From assembly GCF_902806445.1 (NCBI RefSeq), contig NZ_LR760298.1:806001-870000 (forward strand): a stretch of DNA of 64,000 bases, read 5' to 3'. The notes below the pieces were generated by a model. It was not told where the DNA came from. It searched no databases and saw only the letters and a program-made list of their open reading frames with translations. This DNA is from Listeria sp. PSOL-1 (GTDB lineage: Bacteria > Bacillota > Bacilli > Lactobacillales > Listeriaceae). Shown piece after piece: positions 24,918 through 33,722 of the stretch (position 1 is its first letter; each line of letters opens with the position of its first letter). A program made the position numbers and the translations under genes.

Positions 24918-24960
24918 TTGTTATGATTTATGAAATGTGTTATCCTAACAATCATAACAA
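24918..24960 (+). promoter_or_regulatory. Promoter overlapped by an 11-bp inverted repeat, upstream of polysaccharide genes
   Basis: TTGTTA (24918-24923), 17-base spacer, TATCCT (24941-24946). A perfect inverted repeat TTGTTATGATT/AATCATAACAA (24918-24928 with 24950-24960) starts at the -35 and ends near the expected start site, as an operator or a leader hairpin would. It leaves a ~75-base leader before the dehydrogenase gene. Confidence 0.5.
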
Positions 24961-25034
24961 TTAGATAATTTCCACTACATAAAAAACGATTGGTTCTTTC
25001 TCAAGGAATTATTGCCTAAATACAAGCGAAAGGA

Positions 25035-26384
25035 ATGATTAATATAGCGGTCAATATTCAAGAACAACCAAAAGAATTATTATTGTCAAAAATTAAAGCA
25101 CGAGAAGCTAAGGTAGGTGTTATTGGTCTTGGTTATGTAGGTTTACCACTTGCGATGGAGCTTGTTTTTGCCGGATATACAGTCGTTGGAATTGATATTG
25201 ATTTAACTAAGGTAGAAAGTTTAAATCAAGGAAAATCACATATTTTAGATGTGCCAGAAGAGCATATTGAAAAAGCAATTCAAAGAGGTCAGTTTCAAGC
25301 AACTGATGATTTTTCAATGATAGGTGAATTGGATACGGTGAGTGTATGTGTGCCAACGCCACTCAATGAAAACCAAGAACCAGATATAAGTTTTATTACC
25401 TTTACAGCAGAAAAAATCCTTGCTCATATGAAGAACCCACTATTAATTTTACTTGAAAGTACAACCTATCCAGGAACGACACGTGAACTGTTTGCTGATA
25501 AATTTGAATATTCCGGAAAAAGGGTAGATGAAGATTATTTTTTATGTTTTTCACCAGAAAGAGTAGATCCAGGAAATGAGAAATTCCAAACAAAAAGTAT
25601 TCCAAAAGTTATCGGTGGATTGACTCCAGGAAGTTCTGAATTAGCAGAATCATTGTACAGTAAAGTGCTTGATGAAGTTGTACTTGTAAGTTCACCAGAG
25701 ACAGCGGAAATGAGTAAATTACTTGAAAATACATTCCGAAGTGTAAATATTGCATTTGTGAATGAAATGGCATTGATGTGTGAGCGAATGGGACTTGATA
25801 TTTGGGAAGCAATTGATGCAGCAGCGACAAAGCCTTTTGGATTTATGCCATTTTATCCAGGTCCTGGTGTTGGTGGACACTGTATTCCTTTAGATCCAAT
25901 GTACCTTCATTGGAAAGGAAAACAAAATAAGTTTTTTAATAAATTTATTGAAACAGCACAAGAAATTAATATGAATATGCCATATCATGTAGTGAATAAA
26001 ATTCAAGATGCACTGAATACACAGGGGAAATCGCTGAAAGATTCACAGGTACTTTTAGTTGGAGCCGCTTATAAAGCTGATATTAATGATGTTCGTGAAT
26101 CGCCATCCTTAGATATATATGAAATTTTAAAAAAACAAGAGGCCGTTGTTTCAGTATTAGATCCCTTCGTTGCGAATTTTCGTGACCAAAACGGAAAGCT
26201 TGTCCATGTCGCAAAAAGTGATATGTGTCAATTCAGTCAATATGACTGTGTGGTCCTTTTAACGAAACACAGTACGATCAACTATGATGAATTAATGAAA
26301 GAAAGTAAGATCATTGTTGATATGTGTCATGTTTATAAAGAGCAAAAGATAGATAAAGTTCATAGAATTGGTGGAGGGTGTTAA
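25035..26384 (+). CDS. UDP-N-acetylhexosamine 6-dehydrogenase (WecC/WbpA type)
   Basis: 449 residues. N-terminal Rossmann motif GVIGLGYVGLPLAM near residue 28; ILLESTTYPGTTREL is typical of UDP-GlcNAc/UDP-ManNAc dehydrogenases rather than UDP-glucose dehydrogenases; the catalytic Cys lies in GVGGHCIPLDP (residue ~283); the C-terminal UDP-binding part has AYKADINDVRESPSLDI. It oxidises a UDP-HexNAc to the uronic acid with two NAD+. ATG 25035 has its ribosome site (AAAGGA) directly adjacent, so the exact start is uncertain. It overlaps the glycosyltransferase gene by one base. Confidence 0.87.
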   Translation: MINIAVNIQEQPKELLLSKIKAREAKVGVIGLGYVGLPLAMELVFAGYTVVGIDIDLTKVESLNQGKSHILDVPEEHIEKAIQRGQFQATDDFSMIGELDTVSVCVPTPLNENQEPDISFITFTAEKILAHMKNPLLILLESTTYPGTTRELFADKFEYSGKRVDEDYFLCFSPERVDPGNEKFQTKSIPKVIGGLTPGSSELAESLYSKVLDEVVLVSSPETAEMSKLLENTFRSVNIAFVNEMALMCERMGLDIWEAIDAAATKPFGFMPFYPGPGVGGHCIPLDPMYLHWKGKQNKFFNKFIETAQEINMNMPYHVVNKIQDALNTQGKSLKDSQVLLVGAAYKADINDVRESPSLDIYEILKKQEAVVSVLDPFVANFRDQNGKLVHVAKSDMCQFSQYDCVVLLTKHSTINYDELMKESKIIVDMCHVYKEQKIDKVHRIGGGC

Positions 26385-27664
26385 TGGAAAAAGAGAACAA
26401 AAAGGGAACACACATATTTTTGTCGCTATTTACTTTTGTGTTATGTGCTTTATTAATCGGTATGATAGGATTCTGGAGAACAGGTGCTGTTTCAACAGCT
26501 TTCAGTATTTATGGATGGGGAATGATCATTTACCTTGTCATTAAAACTGGTTTATCAATGTTATATAAAGTAGATAAAAGTACGCCACCTGATTTAAAAG
26601 TTACGGTTGTGATCCCTTTGTATAATGAATCGAAAGAGGCCCTTTTTAAGCTTTTAGTTGGGCTTGAAAAGCAGACCTATCCAGTACAAGAAATTTTTAT
26701 TGTCGATGATGGAAGCCCAGTAGATATTATTGATGATTTGAAACAAGATTTAAAGAAGAACATGAATCCAGCTTTTATAGAAAAAATCCATATGCACAAA
26801 TTAAAGGAAAATCAAGGGAAGCGAGTTGCTCAAGCCTATGCTTTTAAGCGAGGTAAAGGAGAGATTTTTTTCACAATGGATTCAGATGGTGAAATTTATC
26901 CGGATACCCTTTATGAACTCATGCGCCCATTTAGTAATCCAAAAGTTCAGGCAGTTACAGGACACATCAATGCGCGTAATCGTAAAAATTCTTTACTATC
27001 CTATTTACTGGATATGAGATATGATAATGCGTTTCGAGTGGAGCGTGCTTCACAATCTGTAACAGGGAATATTTTGGTTTGCTCTGGTCCGATTAGCTGT
27101 TATCGTCGCTCTGTTGTTATAGACAACTTGGATCGATATTTAAATCAGACGGTCCTAGGAGCTCCAGCACATGTTGGGGATGATCGTTGTTTAACCAATT
27201 ACGCTAATGAGCTTGGTAAAACCGTATATCAAGAAACGGCTAAATGTATTACAGACGTTCCTGAAAAAATAGGTGTTTTTTTGAAACAACAAACAAGATG
27301 GAGCAAATCATTTTTTAGAGAAACCTTTATTTCGATGAAGCTAGTTAAAAAGAAACCTGTTATTTTTATTTGGTCAGTGATAGAACTTGGACTTTGGCTT
27401 GTTTTTTTATTGGCCATTTCTTATAATCTTATCTTTTACTTTTTTGATCTTACATGGCAAGATTGGTTATTTTACTTGGTTTTAGCTTGCTTATCCGCTT
27501 ATGCGCGAAACGTTCATTATATGCTTAAGTATCCGTTTTGTTATTTACTAGCACCGATCTATGGACTATTTCATTTCTTTACGATTCATATTGTTAGACT
27601 TATTGCTCTTTGTACGCTTCGAGTGAATAAATGGGGAACTCGTTCAAATAGCATTGGAGAATGA
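26384..27664 (+). CDS. Processive family-2 glycosyltransferase, hyaluronan/chitin-synthase-like
   Basis: 426 residues from ATG 26384, 6 bases after GGAGG (26373-26377). Two N-terminal helices are followed by a cytoplasmic GT-A domain with DDGSP (~107), DSDGE (~166), GDDR (~265) and QQTRW (~301), the D,D,D,QxxRW set of processive synthases. About four C-terminal helices (from ~325) would form the export channel. With the dehydrogenase supplying a UDP-HexNAc-uronate, it could polymerise and secrete an acidic polysaccharide. No transporter or modifying genes adjoin. A terminator follows. Confidence 0.85.
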   Translation: MEKENKKGTHIFLSLFTFVLCALLIGMIGFWRTGAVSTAFSIYGWGMIIYLVIKTGLSMLYKVDKSTPPDLKVTVVIPLYNESKEALFKLLVGLEKQTYPVQEIFIVDDGSPVDIIDDLKQDLKKNMNPAFIEKIHMHKLKENQGKRVAQAYAFKRGKGEIFFTMDSDGEIYPDTLYELMRPFSNPKVQAVTGHINARNRKNSLLSYLLDMRYDNAFRVERASQSVTGNILVCSGPISCYRRSVVIDNLDRYLNQTVLGAPAHVGDDRCLTNYANELGKTVYQETAKCITDVPEKIGVFLKQQTRWSKSFFRETFISMKLVKKKPVIFIWSVIELGLWLVFLLAISYNLIFYFFDLTWQDWLFYLVLACLSAYARNVHYMLKYPFCYLLAPIYGLFHFFTIHIVRLIALCTLRVNKWGTRSNSIGE

Positions 27665-27681
27665 TGAAACTGAAAAAGAGC

Positions 27682-27711
27682 CCTCTACCTTTTGCAAGGG
27701 TAGAGGTTTTT
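27682..27711 (+). terminator. Terminator of the polysaccharide gene pair
   Basis: CCTCTACC (27682-27689) pairs with GGTAGAGG (27699-27706), then TTTTT. Confidence 0.88.
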
Positions 27712-27849
27712 AATGTAAGAAAAGAAAATTATCAATATTTCTGTAGTTATGTTTTTAATTGTTACTTATGAATAAAAATGGGCATTTTTGGTTTTTATTT
27801 TCTCTTTGTGCTATGCTTAAATTACCATATACAAAAAGGTGGAGAAGTA

Positions 27850-28077
27850 ATGAATCATATGTTACTGTTAGGAACACTTGTATTATCGTTGTTAATTGGT
27901 TTTTTAAATAGTTTGAATACTTTTTATAGTTATTTAGCTGTTCCAGTGGGCATTATTATTGCGGCTATATTTCTATGGAGAAGGGAAACAAAAGAAACCC
28001 CTGTAGAGTTTGTTTTGGATATTATTATTGCAGTTTTTGGCTTTGCCATAGGAACATTTTTTGCAAATCTAATTTGA
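27850..28077 (+). CDS. Small membrane protein, 75 residues, unknown function
   Basis: ATG 27850 is preceded by AAAGGTGGAGA; the longer frame from 27778 includes that ribosome site and is rejected. Three hydrophobic stretches (about 3-20, 25-43, 53-72) with a short charged loop RRETKETPVE. No recognised family. Pairs with a second small membrane protein 36 bases downstream on the same strand. Confidence 0.6.
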   Translation: MNHMLLLGTLVLSLLIGFLNSLNTFYSYLAVPVGIIIAAIFLWRRETKETPVEFVLDIIIAVFGFAIGTFFANLI

Positions 28078-28113
28078 GAAATAAGAAGATTTGTAAAAGA
28101 AAGGTGTGTTTAA

Positions 28114-28344
28114 ATGGATAAACTAAGTAAAATGTATAGTTACATAAATTGGCCCATTGTTATGTTTATAGTTTTATTGTTTGTTTTATTTTTTGATTTA
28201 AAATTATGGGTAGCCTTAGCGATATATATAATTATTGTATTGATTGACTCTGCTGTTATGTATATTCGAAAAGATACGAAGAAATTTAAATGGAATATTT
28301 TATTTGCACTTGTATTAGTAGTATTATTATTTCTTTTTGGTTAA
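28114..28344 (+). CDS. Small membrane protein, 76 residues, unknown function
   Basis: AAAGGTGTG precedes ATG 28114. Three hydrophobic helices (about 13-29, 30-48, 58-75) with a basic loop RKDTKKFKWN. Not obviously homologous to the preceding protein but of the same size and layout. Probably co-transcribed with it; they share the bidirectional hairpin at 28496. No family recognised. Confidence 0.6.
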   Translation: MDKLSKMYSYINWPIVMFIVLLFVLFFDLKLWVALAIYIIIVLIDSAVMYIRKDTKKFKWNILFALVLVVLLFLFG

Positions 28345-28448
28345 TTGATTTTCAACTTGCTTTATTCTAAATAAAATAGAGCAGGAGAAGTAAAGCAAAT
28401 GATTTTTAGAATTTTTTTAATGGGATCCGGCTATCGAATATTAATTCA

Positions 28449-28489
<41 letters not shown>

Positions 28490-28495
28490 CGAAAT

Positions 28496-28523
28496 AAAAA
28501 CCTGAATAACTGATCAGGTTTTT
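28496..28523. terminator. Bidirectional terminator
   Basis: AAAAACCTGA (28496-28505) pairs with TCAGGTTTTT (28514-28523), giving T-runs on both strands; it serves mdrL (minus) and possibly the small-protein pair (plus). Confidence 0.85.
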
Positions 28524-28546
28524 ACTCAAACCAAACTCACTTTCAC

Positions 28547-29743
28547 TTATGAAGCCTGGTGTATGGAATGGATTTTATCTTTCACTTTTTCTTCAATCGG
28601 TTTAATTTTTAAAAATAAAAGTGCTATTGCTGCTATACATAATACGGCAGCGACAATAAATGGTATGTTAGCACCAAACATTTCGCTAATAAGCCCTGAC
28701 ATTAACGGTGCAAATGCAGCGCCTAACCAACGAACAAAATTATACGCACCACTTGTGATACTACGCTCATGTGGTGAATGTTCCATGACGGTTGTTGTAA
28801 ATAACGCATTGTTAACACCTAATACAAGACCAGACAAAATAATTAAGCATATATCGACCCAGCGTATATCAATCACTCCAAGGAACAGCAAGATTAAGGC
28901 GCATATACATAAAGAAAACTTAAGAATTAGTTTAGGATTTAAATACTGTTCAAGTAGATGTGAAATTTTTGCAGAGCCTAAAGCTAAGCATAATCCCCAT
29001 GCAAAAAATACAAATCCAATTTGGATAGCTGATAACCCTAAAATAAGTGGCGAATAAGCTAAAATGGTAAAAAAACAATAATAATAAAACATACCACTTA
29101 ATGCAATTTGGAGAAAAGGTTTATGTGTAAATAAGTGTAGCATTTGTTTAATAGGAACGTTTTGTTTCGTCTTCTTAACAACTCTTCTGTCAGGTTCTTT
29201 TACTTTGAATAAAATTAATAAAAAGGCGATAAAAATTAATGTTGCTGTAGCGTAAAATGGATAACGCCATGAAATATTTCCAAGTATACCACCAAGTAAT
29301 GGGCCAAATGCCATTCCGAGCCCCATTGCTGCTTCATAGAGACCAATCGCATGGCTTGGTGTGATAGAAAGTCCAATTAGCATAGTCATTGCAGTGGCTA
29401 AAAACATTGCATTCCCAAATCCCCAACCAGCTCGAAAAATAGAAAGCGCTGTTATACTATCTGAAAAACCACATAGTAAGGCAAAAATCGTTACAATAAA
29501 TAAACCCATGACAATTAAGCGCTTATCTCCTAATCTTCCAGCGACAATACCAATTGGAATCATCATAATTGCCATTGTGAAAATATAAGCTGTAAATAGC
29601 ATTTCCACTTGTGAATGTGTAGCGCCAATATTTGCTGCAATCGATGGTAATAATGGGTCTACAATGCCTATCCCCATAAACGCTAGCAAAGATGCAAGTG
29701 CTGTAATCCATTTCCCTAATTTTTTTTCTTGTTCATCTAACAT
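28547..29743 (-). CDS. mdrL: Major facilitator superfamily multidrug efflux protein, MdrL-like
   Basis: 398 residues and about 12 membrane helices. Motif A is present as GRLGDKRLIVMG after helix 2, and motif C-like GAAMGLGMAFGPLLGGILG lies in helix 5, the marks of a DHA1 drug/proton antiporter. It is divergent from a PadR gene, the arrangement of mdrL (lmo1409) and its repressor ladR (lmo1408) in L. monocytogenes. On the minus strand TTGACA-17-TAAACT overlaps the operator palindrome, so repression is direct. Substrate range cannot be read from sequence. Confidence 0.8.
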   Translation of the reverse strand: MLDEQEKKLGKWITALASLLAFMGIGIVDPLLPSIAANIGATHSQVEMLFTAYIFTMAIMMIPIGIVAGRLGDKRLIVMGLFIVTIFALLCGFSDSITALSIFRAGWGFGNAMFLATAMTMLIGLSITPSHAIGLYEAAMGLGMAFGPLLGGILGNISWRYPFYATATLIFIAFLLILFKVKEPDRRVVKKTKQNVPIKQMLHLFTHKPFLQIALSGMFYYYCFFTILAYSPLILGLSAIQIGFVFFAWGLCLALGSAKISHLLEQYLNPKLILKFSLCICALILLFLGVIDIRWVDICLIILSGLVLGVNNALFTTTVMEHSPHERSITSGAYNFVRWLGAAFAPLMSGLISEMFGANIPFIVAAVLCIAAIALLFLKIKPIEEKVKDKIHSIHQAS

Positions 29744-29812
29744 ATTTTGTATGCACTTCTTTCCCCTAAAATAATTTTCTTACTTATTATTAAGTTTACG
29801 GCAAAGAGTTAT

Positions 29813-29848
29813 ATATGTCAATAATTACATATATAATTATTGACATAT
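29813..29848. promoter_or_regulatory. LadR/PadR operator between divergent promoters
   Basis: A perfect 15-bp inverted repeat (29813-29827 with 29834-29848) separated by 6 bases. Within it ATGT-N8-ACAT (29815-29830) is the classical PadR box. It overlaps the minus-strand -35 TTGACA for mdrL and lies just before the plus-strand promoter TTGTTT (29852-29857)-17-TACAAT (29875-29880) for ladR. Confidence 0.8.
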
Positions 29849-29912
29849 AATTTGTTTTCTTTAAATTTTTGTCATACAATAAAAGTATTGAAATGCTAAA
29901 GGTGGTTAGAAG

Positions 29913-30440
29913 ATGCCAAATATTTTAGGGTTTACTCTACTGGAAATGATTGCACGTGAAGCATCTAGTGGCTATGAGCTTGCCCATCAACTTAAAATCA
30001 TGCAAAATACGCATCATAGTCAAATTTATCCTTCTCTTTCGGATCTTGAGGAAAAAGGCTTTCTCATTGTTCATGTGCAAAAGCAAGAAGGAAAACCAAA
30101 TAAAAAAGTTTATTCCATTACGGAGCTAGGCTTGAATGCGCTTAAAGAATGGGCTAATAGTACTTTAAAGCCCCCTGTTATTCGTGATGAATTTATTATT
30201 AAACTACAATTAGATTGGTTGGAACCTGAACAGACCAATGAACTACTACATGAGCGAAAAAAATATTTAGAAAATCAAAAAAGTTTGATCACAGAAACGC
30301 TTTTTAAATTTAAAAAAACACTGGGTTTAACTACGGAAGCTGAATGCAATCAAAATATGCCATATCAGATTTATGCCCGGCGGTTAGATTTAGTTACAGC
30401 TGAGATAGAATGGTGTGATCGCTTATTGCAACGTAAATAA
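29913..30440 (+). CDS. ladR: PadR-family repressor, LadR-like
   Basis: 175 residues. The winged helix (LGFTLLEMIAREASSGYELA, HSQIYPSLSDLEEKGFL, KPNKKVYSITELGLNALKEW) is followed by a C-terminal dimerising coiled coil (Vir_act_alpha_C type, ~95-175), so it is a long PadR-s1 member like LadR. LadR of L. monocytogenes represses mdrL. AAAGGTGG precedes ATG 29913. Both gene order and the palindromic operator in the shared intergenic region support the call. Confidence 0.83.
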   Translation: MPNILGFTLLEMIAREASSGYELAHQLKIMQNTHHSQIYPSLSDLEEKGFLIVHVQKQEGKPNKKVYSITELGLNALKEWANSTLKPPVIRDEFIIKLQLDWLEPEQTNELLHERKKYLENQKSLITETLFKFKKTLGLTTEAECNQNMPYQIYARRLDLVTAEIEWCDRLLQRK

Positions 30441-30448
30441 AACAAAGT

Positions 30449-30520
30449 AGAAAGCGCTCGCAGTTAATATTAAACAATTTGCCAGACTTCCGGTTCTCCG
30501 GTTTCTGGCAAATTGTTTCT
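30449..30520. repeat. Intergenic hairpin element, copy C (right arm lost)
   Basis: The left arm GAAAGCGCTCGCAGTTAATATTAA matches copy B (AAGCGCTTGCAGTTCGCATTAA). The inner stem is a perfect 13 bp (30473-30485 with 30505-30517, AACAATTTGCCAG/CTGGCAAATTGTT) with a CCGG..CCGG loop. The outer right arm is not recognisable. It lies between convergent ladR and pflA. Confidence 0.7.
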
Positions 30521-30550
30521 TAAAAAATATAGCTATGTCTTAGGCTCATT

Positions 30551-31318
30551 TTACTTTTTATTGACTTGAACTTTAGCATACTTATCAGTTTCTAAGATTT
30601 TGTTAGCTAGTTTAATCATCTCTTTGTTTGGTGTAGGGGTTCCTTCTAGTGGATAGCGAATACCTAACTGTTCCCACTTATAAACACCCATTGTATGATA
30701 AGGCAGTACTTCTACTTTTTTTACATTGGGTAGTTTTGAGATGAAATCATGGAGTTTTTGTAAATCAGTTGGGTCATCGGTTTTTGCTGGAATTAATACA
30801 TGGCGAACCCAAATGGGCTGGTTTTTGTCACGTAAATAATGTGCAAAATCAAGAACGGGTGCATTAGATTTTGTAGTAAGTTTGAGATGTTTCTCGGGAT
30901 CTATCTGTTTAATATCAAGCAAGATTAAATCGGTTAATGCTAGCAGCTTATCTAGCTTTGAAATGAAGATAGGGTCACGAGTAAAACAGCCACCGCAGCT
31001 ATCAATTGTAGTATGGACACCTGCTTTTTTGCAGAGTGTAAACAATTCAATTAAAAAATCAATTTGAAGTAACGGTTCCCCGCCGCTTACTGTGATTCCA
31101 CCACCAGAGTTATCCCAAAATTCACGATAACGAATCGCTTCCTTAAATACATCCTCTGCTGTTCGTTTTGTCCCAGTGCCAATTTTCCAAGTATCTGGAT
31201 TATGGCAAAACTGGCAGCGTAATAAACACCCTTGCATAAATATAATATATCTAATTCCTGGGCCATCCACAGTTCCCATTGTTTCTACTGAGTGGATTCC
31301 ACCAAAAATCGTTGTCAT
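30551..31318 (-). CDS. pflA: Pyruvate formate-lyase activating enzyme (radical SAM)
   Basis: 255 residues. The radical-SAM cluster motif CxxxCxxC is Cys31-Cys35-Cys38 (GCLLRCQFCHNPDTW), followed by GGGITVSGGEPLLQ and the family WVRHVLIP and LPYHTMGVYKWE. It installs the glycyl radical on PflB under anaerobic conditions using SAM and flavodoxin. The start overlaps the glpP stop (ATGA), so it is translationally coupled to glpP. The usual partner pflB is not in this window. Confidence 0.92.
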   Translation of the reverse strand: MTTIFGGIHSVETMGTVDGPGIRYIIFMQGCLLRCQFCHNPDTWKIGTGTKRTAEDVFKEAIRYREFWDNSGGGITVSGGEPLLQIDFLIELFTLCKKAGVHTTIDSCGGCFTRDPIFISKLDKLLALTDLILLDIKQIDPEKHLKLTTKSNAPVLDFAHYLRDKNQPIWVRHVLIPAKTDDPTDLQKLHDFISKLPNVKKVEVLPYHTMGVYKWEQLGIRYPLEGTPTPNKEMIKLANKILETDKYAKVQVNKK

Positions 31319-31902
31319 AACGAATCGCTTCCTTTTAACAGACTTTTAGACCAGAGTTCTTTGTTTGAAGTGGTGATGGCTTTAGCTCCAGCAGCAAGTG
31401 CTTGATCAATTTGCTTTTTTGTTGTAATAAGTCCACCGGCAATAATTGGGATGGAAACTTTTGTTGTCATTTTTTTTATTTCAGTTGGAATGATCCCAGG
31501 TAAAAGCTCAATGGCGTCGGGTTTTATTTTTTCAACGAATGAAATCCCTTTTTCATAAGCGCTGGAATCGATCATAAAAAGACGCTGAATAGCAAAAACA
31601 CCCTGTTGTTTCGCTTTAGCCACAACATTTGCTCGGGTTGAAATAATTCCTGCTGGTCTTACTTCTTGGCAAAGAAACTCAACGCCATAATCATCATTTT
31701 TTAGTCCAGCAATTAAGTCCGCGTGCAATAAAACCTTTTTATGGTTTCGTTGTGCTAATTTTAGTAACGGCTTTAACTGGGCAATATGACTTTCTAGCAT
31801 GACGAAGTATTGTATATTGGCATTTTGACAAATTTTTTCAATATCTTTTTGATGTCTTGCTGCTGGGATAATAGGTTGATTTATGAATTGTAATTTTTTC
31901 AT
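31315..31902 (-). CDS. glpP: Glycerol uptake operon antiterminator GlpP
   Basis: 195 residues, TIM-barrel GlpP family: INQPIIPAARHQKDIEKI at the start, FVMLESHIAQLKPLL, VLLHADLIAGLKNDDYG, LLPGIIPTEIKKM, IPIIAGGLITTKKQI. In Bacillus GlpP binds glycerol-3-phosphate and leader RNA to allow expression of glpFK and glpD. The glpF-glpK operon lies 9 kb away in this window (40374-42707). Here it is coupled to pflA downstream and follows mutL. Confidence 0.9.
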   Translation of the reverse strand: MKKLQFINQPIIPAARHQKDIEKICQNANIQYFVMLESHIAQLKPLLKLAQRNHKKVLLHADLIAGLKNDDYGVEFLCQEVRPAGIISTRANVVAKAKQQGVFAIQRLFMIDSSAYEKGISFVEKIKPDAIELLPGIIPTEIKKMTTKVSIPIIAGGLITTKKQIDQALAAGAKAITTSNKELWSKSLLKGSDSL

Positions 31903-31906
31903 TATT

Positions 31907-33721
31907 CTACATCACGCGTTTAAACATTTTTTCAAGCTCATAAGTTGTGTACTGAATGATAACGGGTCTACCATGTGGACAAGTAAATGGATCACTTGCC
32001 GCGCGAAGAGTATCTAGAAGAACTTCCATATCTTTATTGGTCAAATAATGATTGGCTTTGATTGATTTTTTGCAACTCATCATAATGGCTGTATCTTCGC
32101 GTAATTTGTGAATGCTAATATTTGGTGAGTGAATAGCTTCATCAATAATATCACGTAGCATCTCTTCTTCTTCTCCTTTTGGAAACCAGGTAGGATGTGA
32201 ACGAATAATATAACTATTTTGGCCAAAGTCTTCTAAAAATACGCCAACTTCCTCTAACTTTGCCTTTTGTTCAGCTAGTCGTATATATTCATCATTTGAA
32301 AATTCAAGGACAATAGGAACAAGTAACTCCTGCAATTCGCGTGCAACTTCTCCAATTTTTTCTCTGAAAAATTCATATTTTATCCGTTCTTGGGCGGCGT
32401 GTTGATCAATGATATAAAGACCGTTTTCATTTTGCGCTAGAATATAAGTCGCATGCATTTGGCCGATGGGGTACATTTTTGGCATTCTATTCACTTGCTC
32501 TTTTGTCGCAGGTGCGGGCTCTAATGTTTCTTCTGATTGATAAAGTGTTTCTTGTTCTTTTATTACTGGGACGTCTGGATCTGGCACAAAGTCAGGAATA
32601 TTTGGTTTTTGAAAAAGTACGGGTGCTGGTTTTTCATCTTGTTGTTCCACATTTTTAGGAGGATCAAAATTCATATTTAATTGCTCAGAATCTTGTTTTT
32701 GCTTTTTCGAAATTTCTCCTTCTGGAATGAGTTGTAATTTATGAAATGCTTTTTTGAGCATATCTGTTATTAAAGCGCTAAGTTCTTTCTCTTTGCTAAG
32801 CCGTACTTCAAGTTTTGCTGGATGAACATTAACATCAACAATGGTTGGGTCCATTTCAATTTGTAAAATAATAATCGGAAAACGGCCAATGGGTAAAAGC
32901 GTATGGTAGCCTTCTTGGATTGCTTTAACTAGTGCAAAGTTTTTGATGTAGCGGCCGTTGATGATGGTTGAAATATAATTTCTATTTGAACGATTTATTT
33001 CTGGCAGAACAGCGTAACCGGAAATTGTAAAATCAAGGGAACGCGCATGAACAGAAGCAGCTTTTTTAGCAATAGAAACCCCATAGATTGCTGCAATCAC
33101 TTGCCGTAAATCGCCATTTCCATTTGTTGATAAAATGGCTTTGCCGTTATGGCTTAGTCTAAAGCTGATATCAGGGTGTGCGAGTGCTAAGCGATTAATA
33201 ATGTCTGTGATATTACCAAGTTCGGTTGGCAAGCTTTTTAAATATTTTAGTCGAGCGGGTGTATTAAAAAATAACTGACTCACTTCAATTTGTGTCCCTT
33301 TACGTGAAGTGCTGCTTTGTAGTTCTTTTTGTTTGCCGCCTTCGAGAATAATTTTTGTACCAGGGCCCTCTCCAGTTGACGTGGTCATTTCTAGATGTGA
33401 AACAGAAGCGATACTTGGCAAAGCTTCACCGCGAAAGCCAAGGGTATGAACGTGAAAAAGGTCATGTTCATTTTTAATTTTACTTGTTGCGTGTCGTAAA
33501 AAAGCCGTTGGAACATCTTCTGGATTGATTCCGATTCCATTGTCAATGACAGTGATTTTGTTTAAGCCGGCTTCTTCAATTAAGATATCAATAACCGTAC
33601 TATCTGCATCAATCGCATTCTCTAGTAGTTCTTTAACGACAGAAGAAGGACGTTCCACAACTTCTCCTGCCGCAATTTTATTTGATAGTGCATCGGTTAG
33701 TTCAATGATTTTATGAGGCAT
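31907..33721 (-). CDS. mutL: DNA mismatch repair protein MutL
   Basis: 604 residues. The GHKL ATPase N-domain has [18 protein letters not shown] and [12 protein letters not shown]; a linker rich in Pro/Glu/Gln spans ~340-410; the C-terminal endonuclease domain has the metal motif [21 protein letters not shown] and the Cys-Pro-His-Gly motif. So it is a nicking MutL like those of other Gram-positives that lack MutH. One base separates it from mutS, so the pair is co-expressed. Confidence 0.95.
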   Translation of the reverse strand: MPHKIIELTDALSNKIAAGEVVERPSSVVKELLENAIDADSTVIDILIEEAGLNKITVIDNGIGINPEDVPTAFLRHATSKIKNEHDLFHVHTLGFRGEALPSIASVSHLEMTTSTGEGPGTKIILEGGKQKELQSSTSRKGTQIEVSQLFFNTPARLKYLKSLPTELGNITDIINRLALAHPDISFRLSHNGKAILSTNGNGDLRQVIAAIYGVSIAKKAASVHARSLDFTISGYAVLPEINRSNRNYISTIINGRYIKNFALVKAIQEGYHTLLPIGRFPIIILQIEMDPTIVDVNVHPAKLEVRLSKEKELSALITDMLKKAFHKLQLIPEGEISKKQKQDSEQLNMNFDPPKNVEQQDEKPAPVLFQKPNIPDFVPDPDVPVIKEQETLYQSEETLEPAPATKEQVNRMPKMYPIGQMHATYILAQNENGLYIIDQHAAQERIKYEFFREKIGEVARELQELLVPIVLEFSNDEYIRLAEQKAKLEEVGVFLEDFGQNSYIIRSHPTWFPKGEEEEMLRDIIDEAIHSPNISIHKLREDTAIMMSCKKSIKANHYLTNKDMEVLLDTLRAASDPFTCPHGRPVIIQYTTYELEKMFKRVM

Positions 33722-33722
33722 A

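Noticed and set aside
25035-27664. Hyaluronan (has) operon
   Set aside because: The dehydrogenase motif is of the UDP-HexNAc type, and no hasC-like pyrophosphorylase is present; only the synthase architecture is shared.
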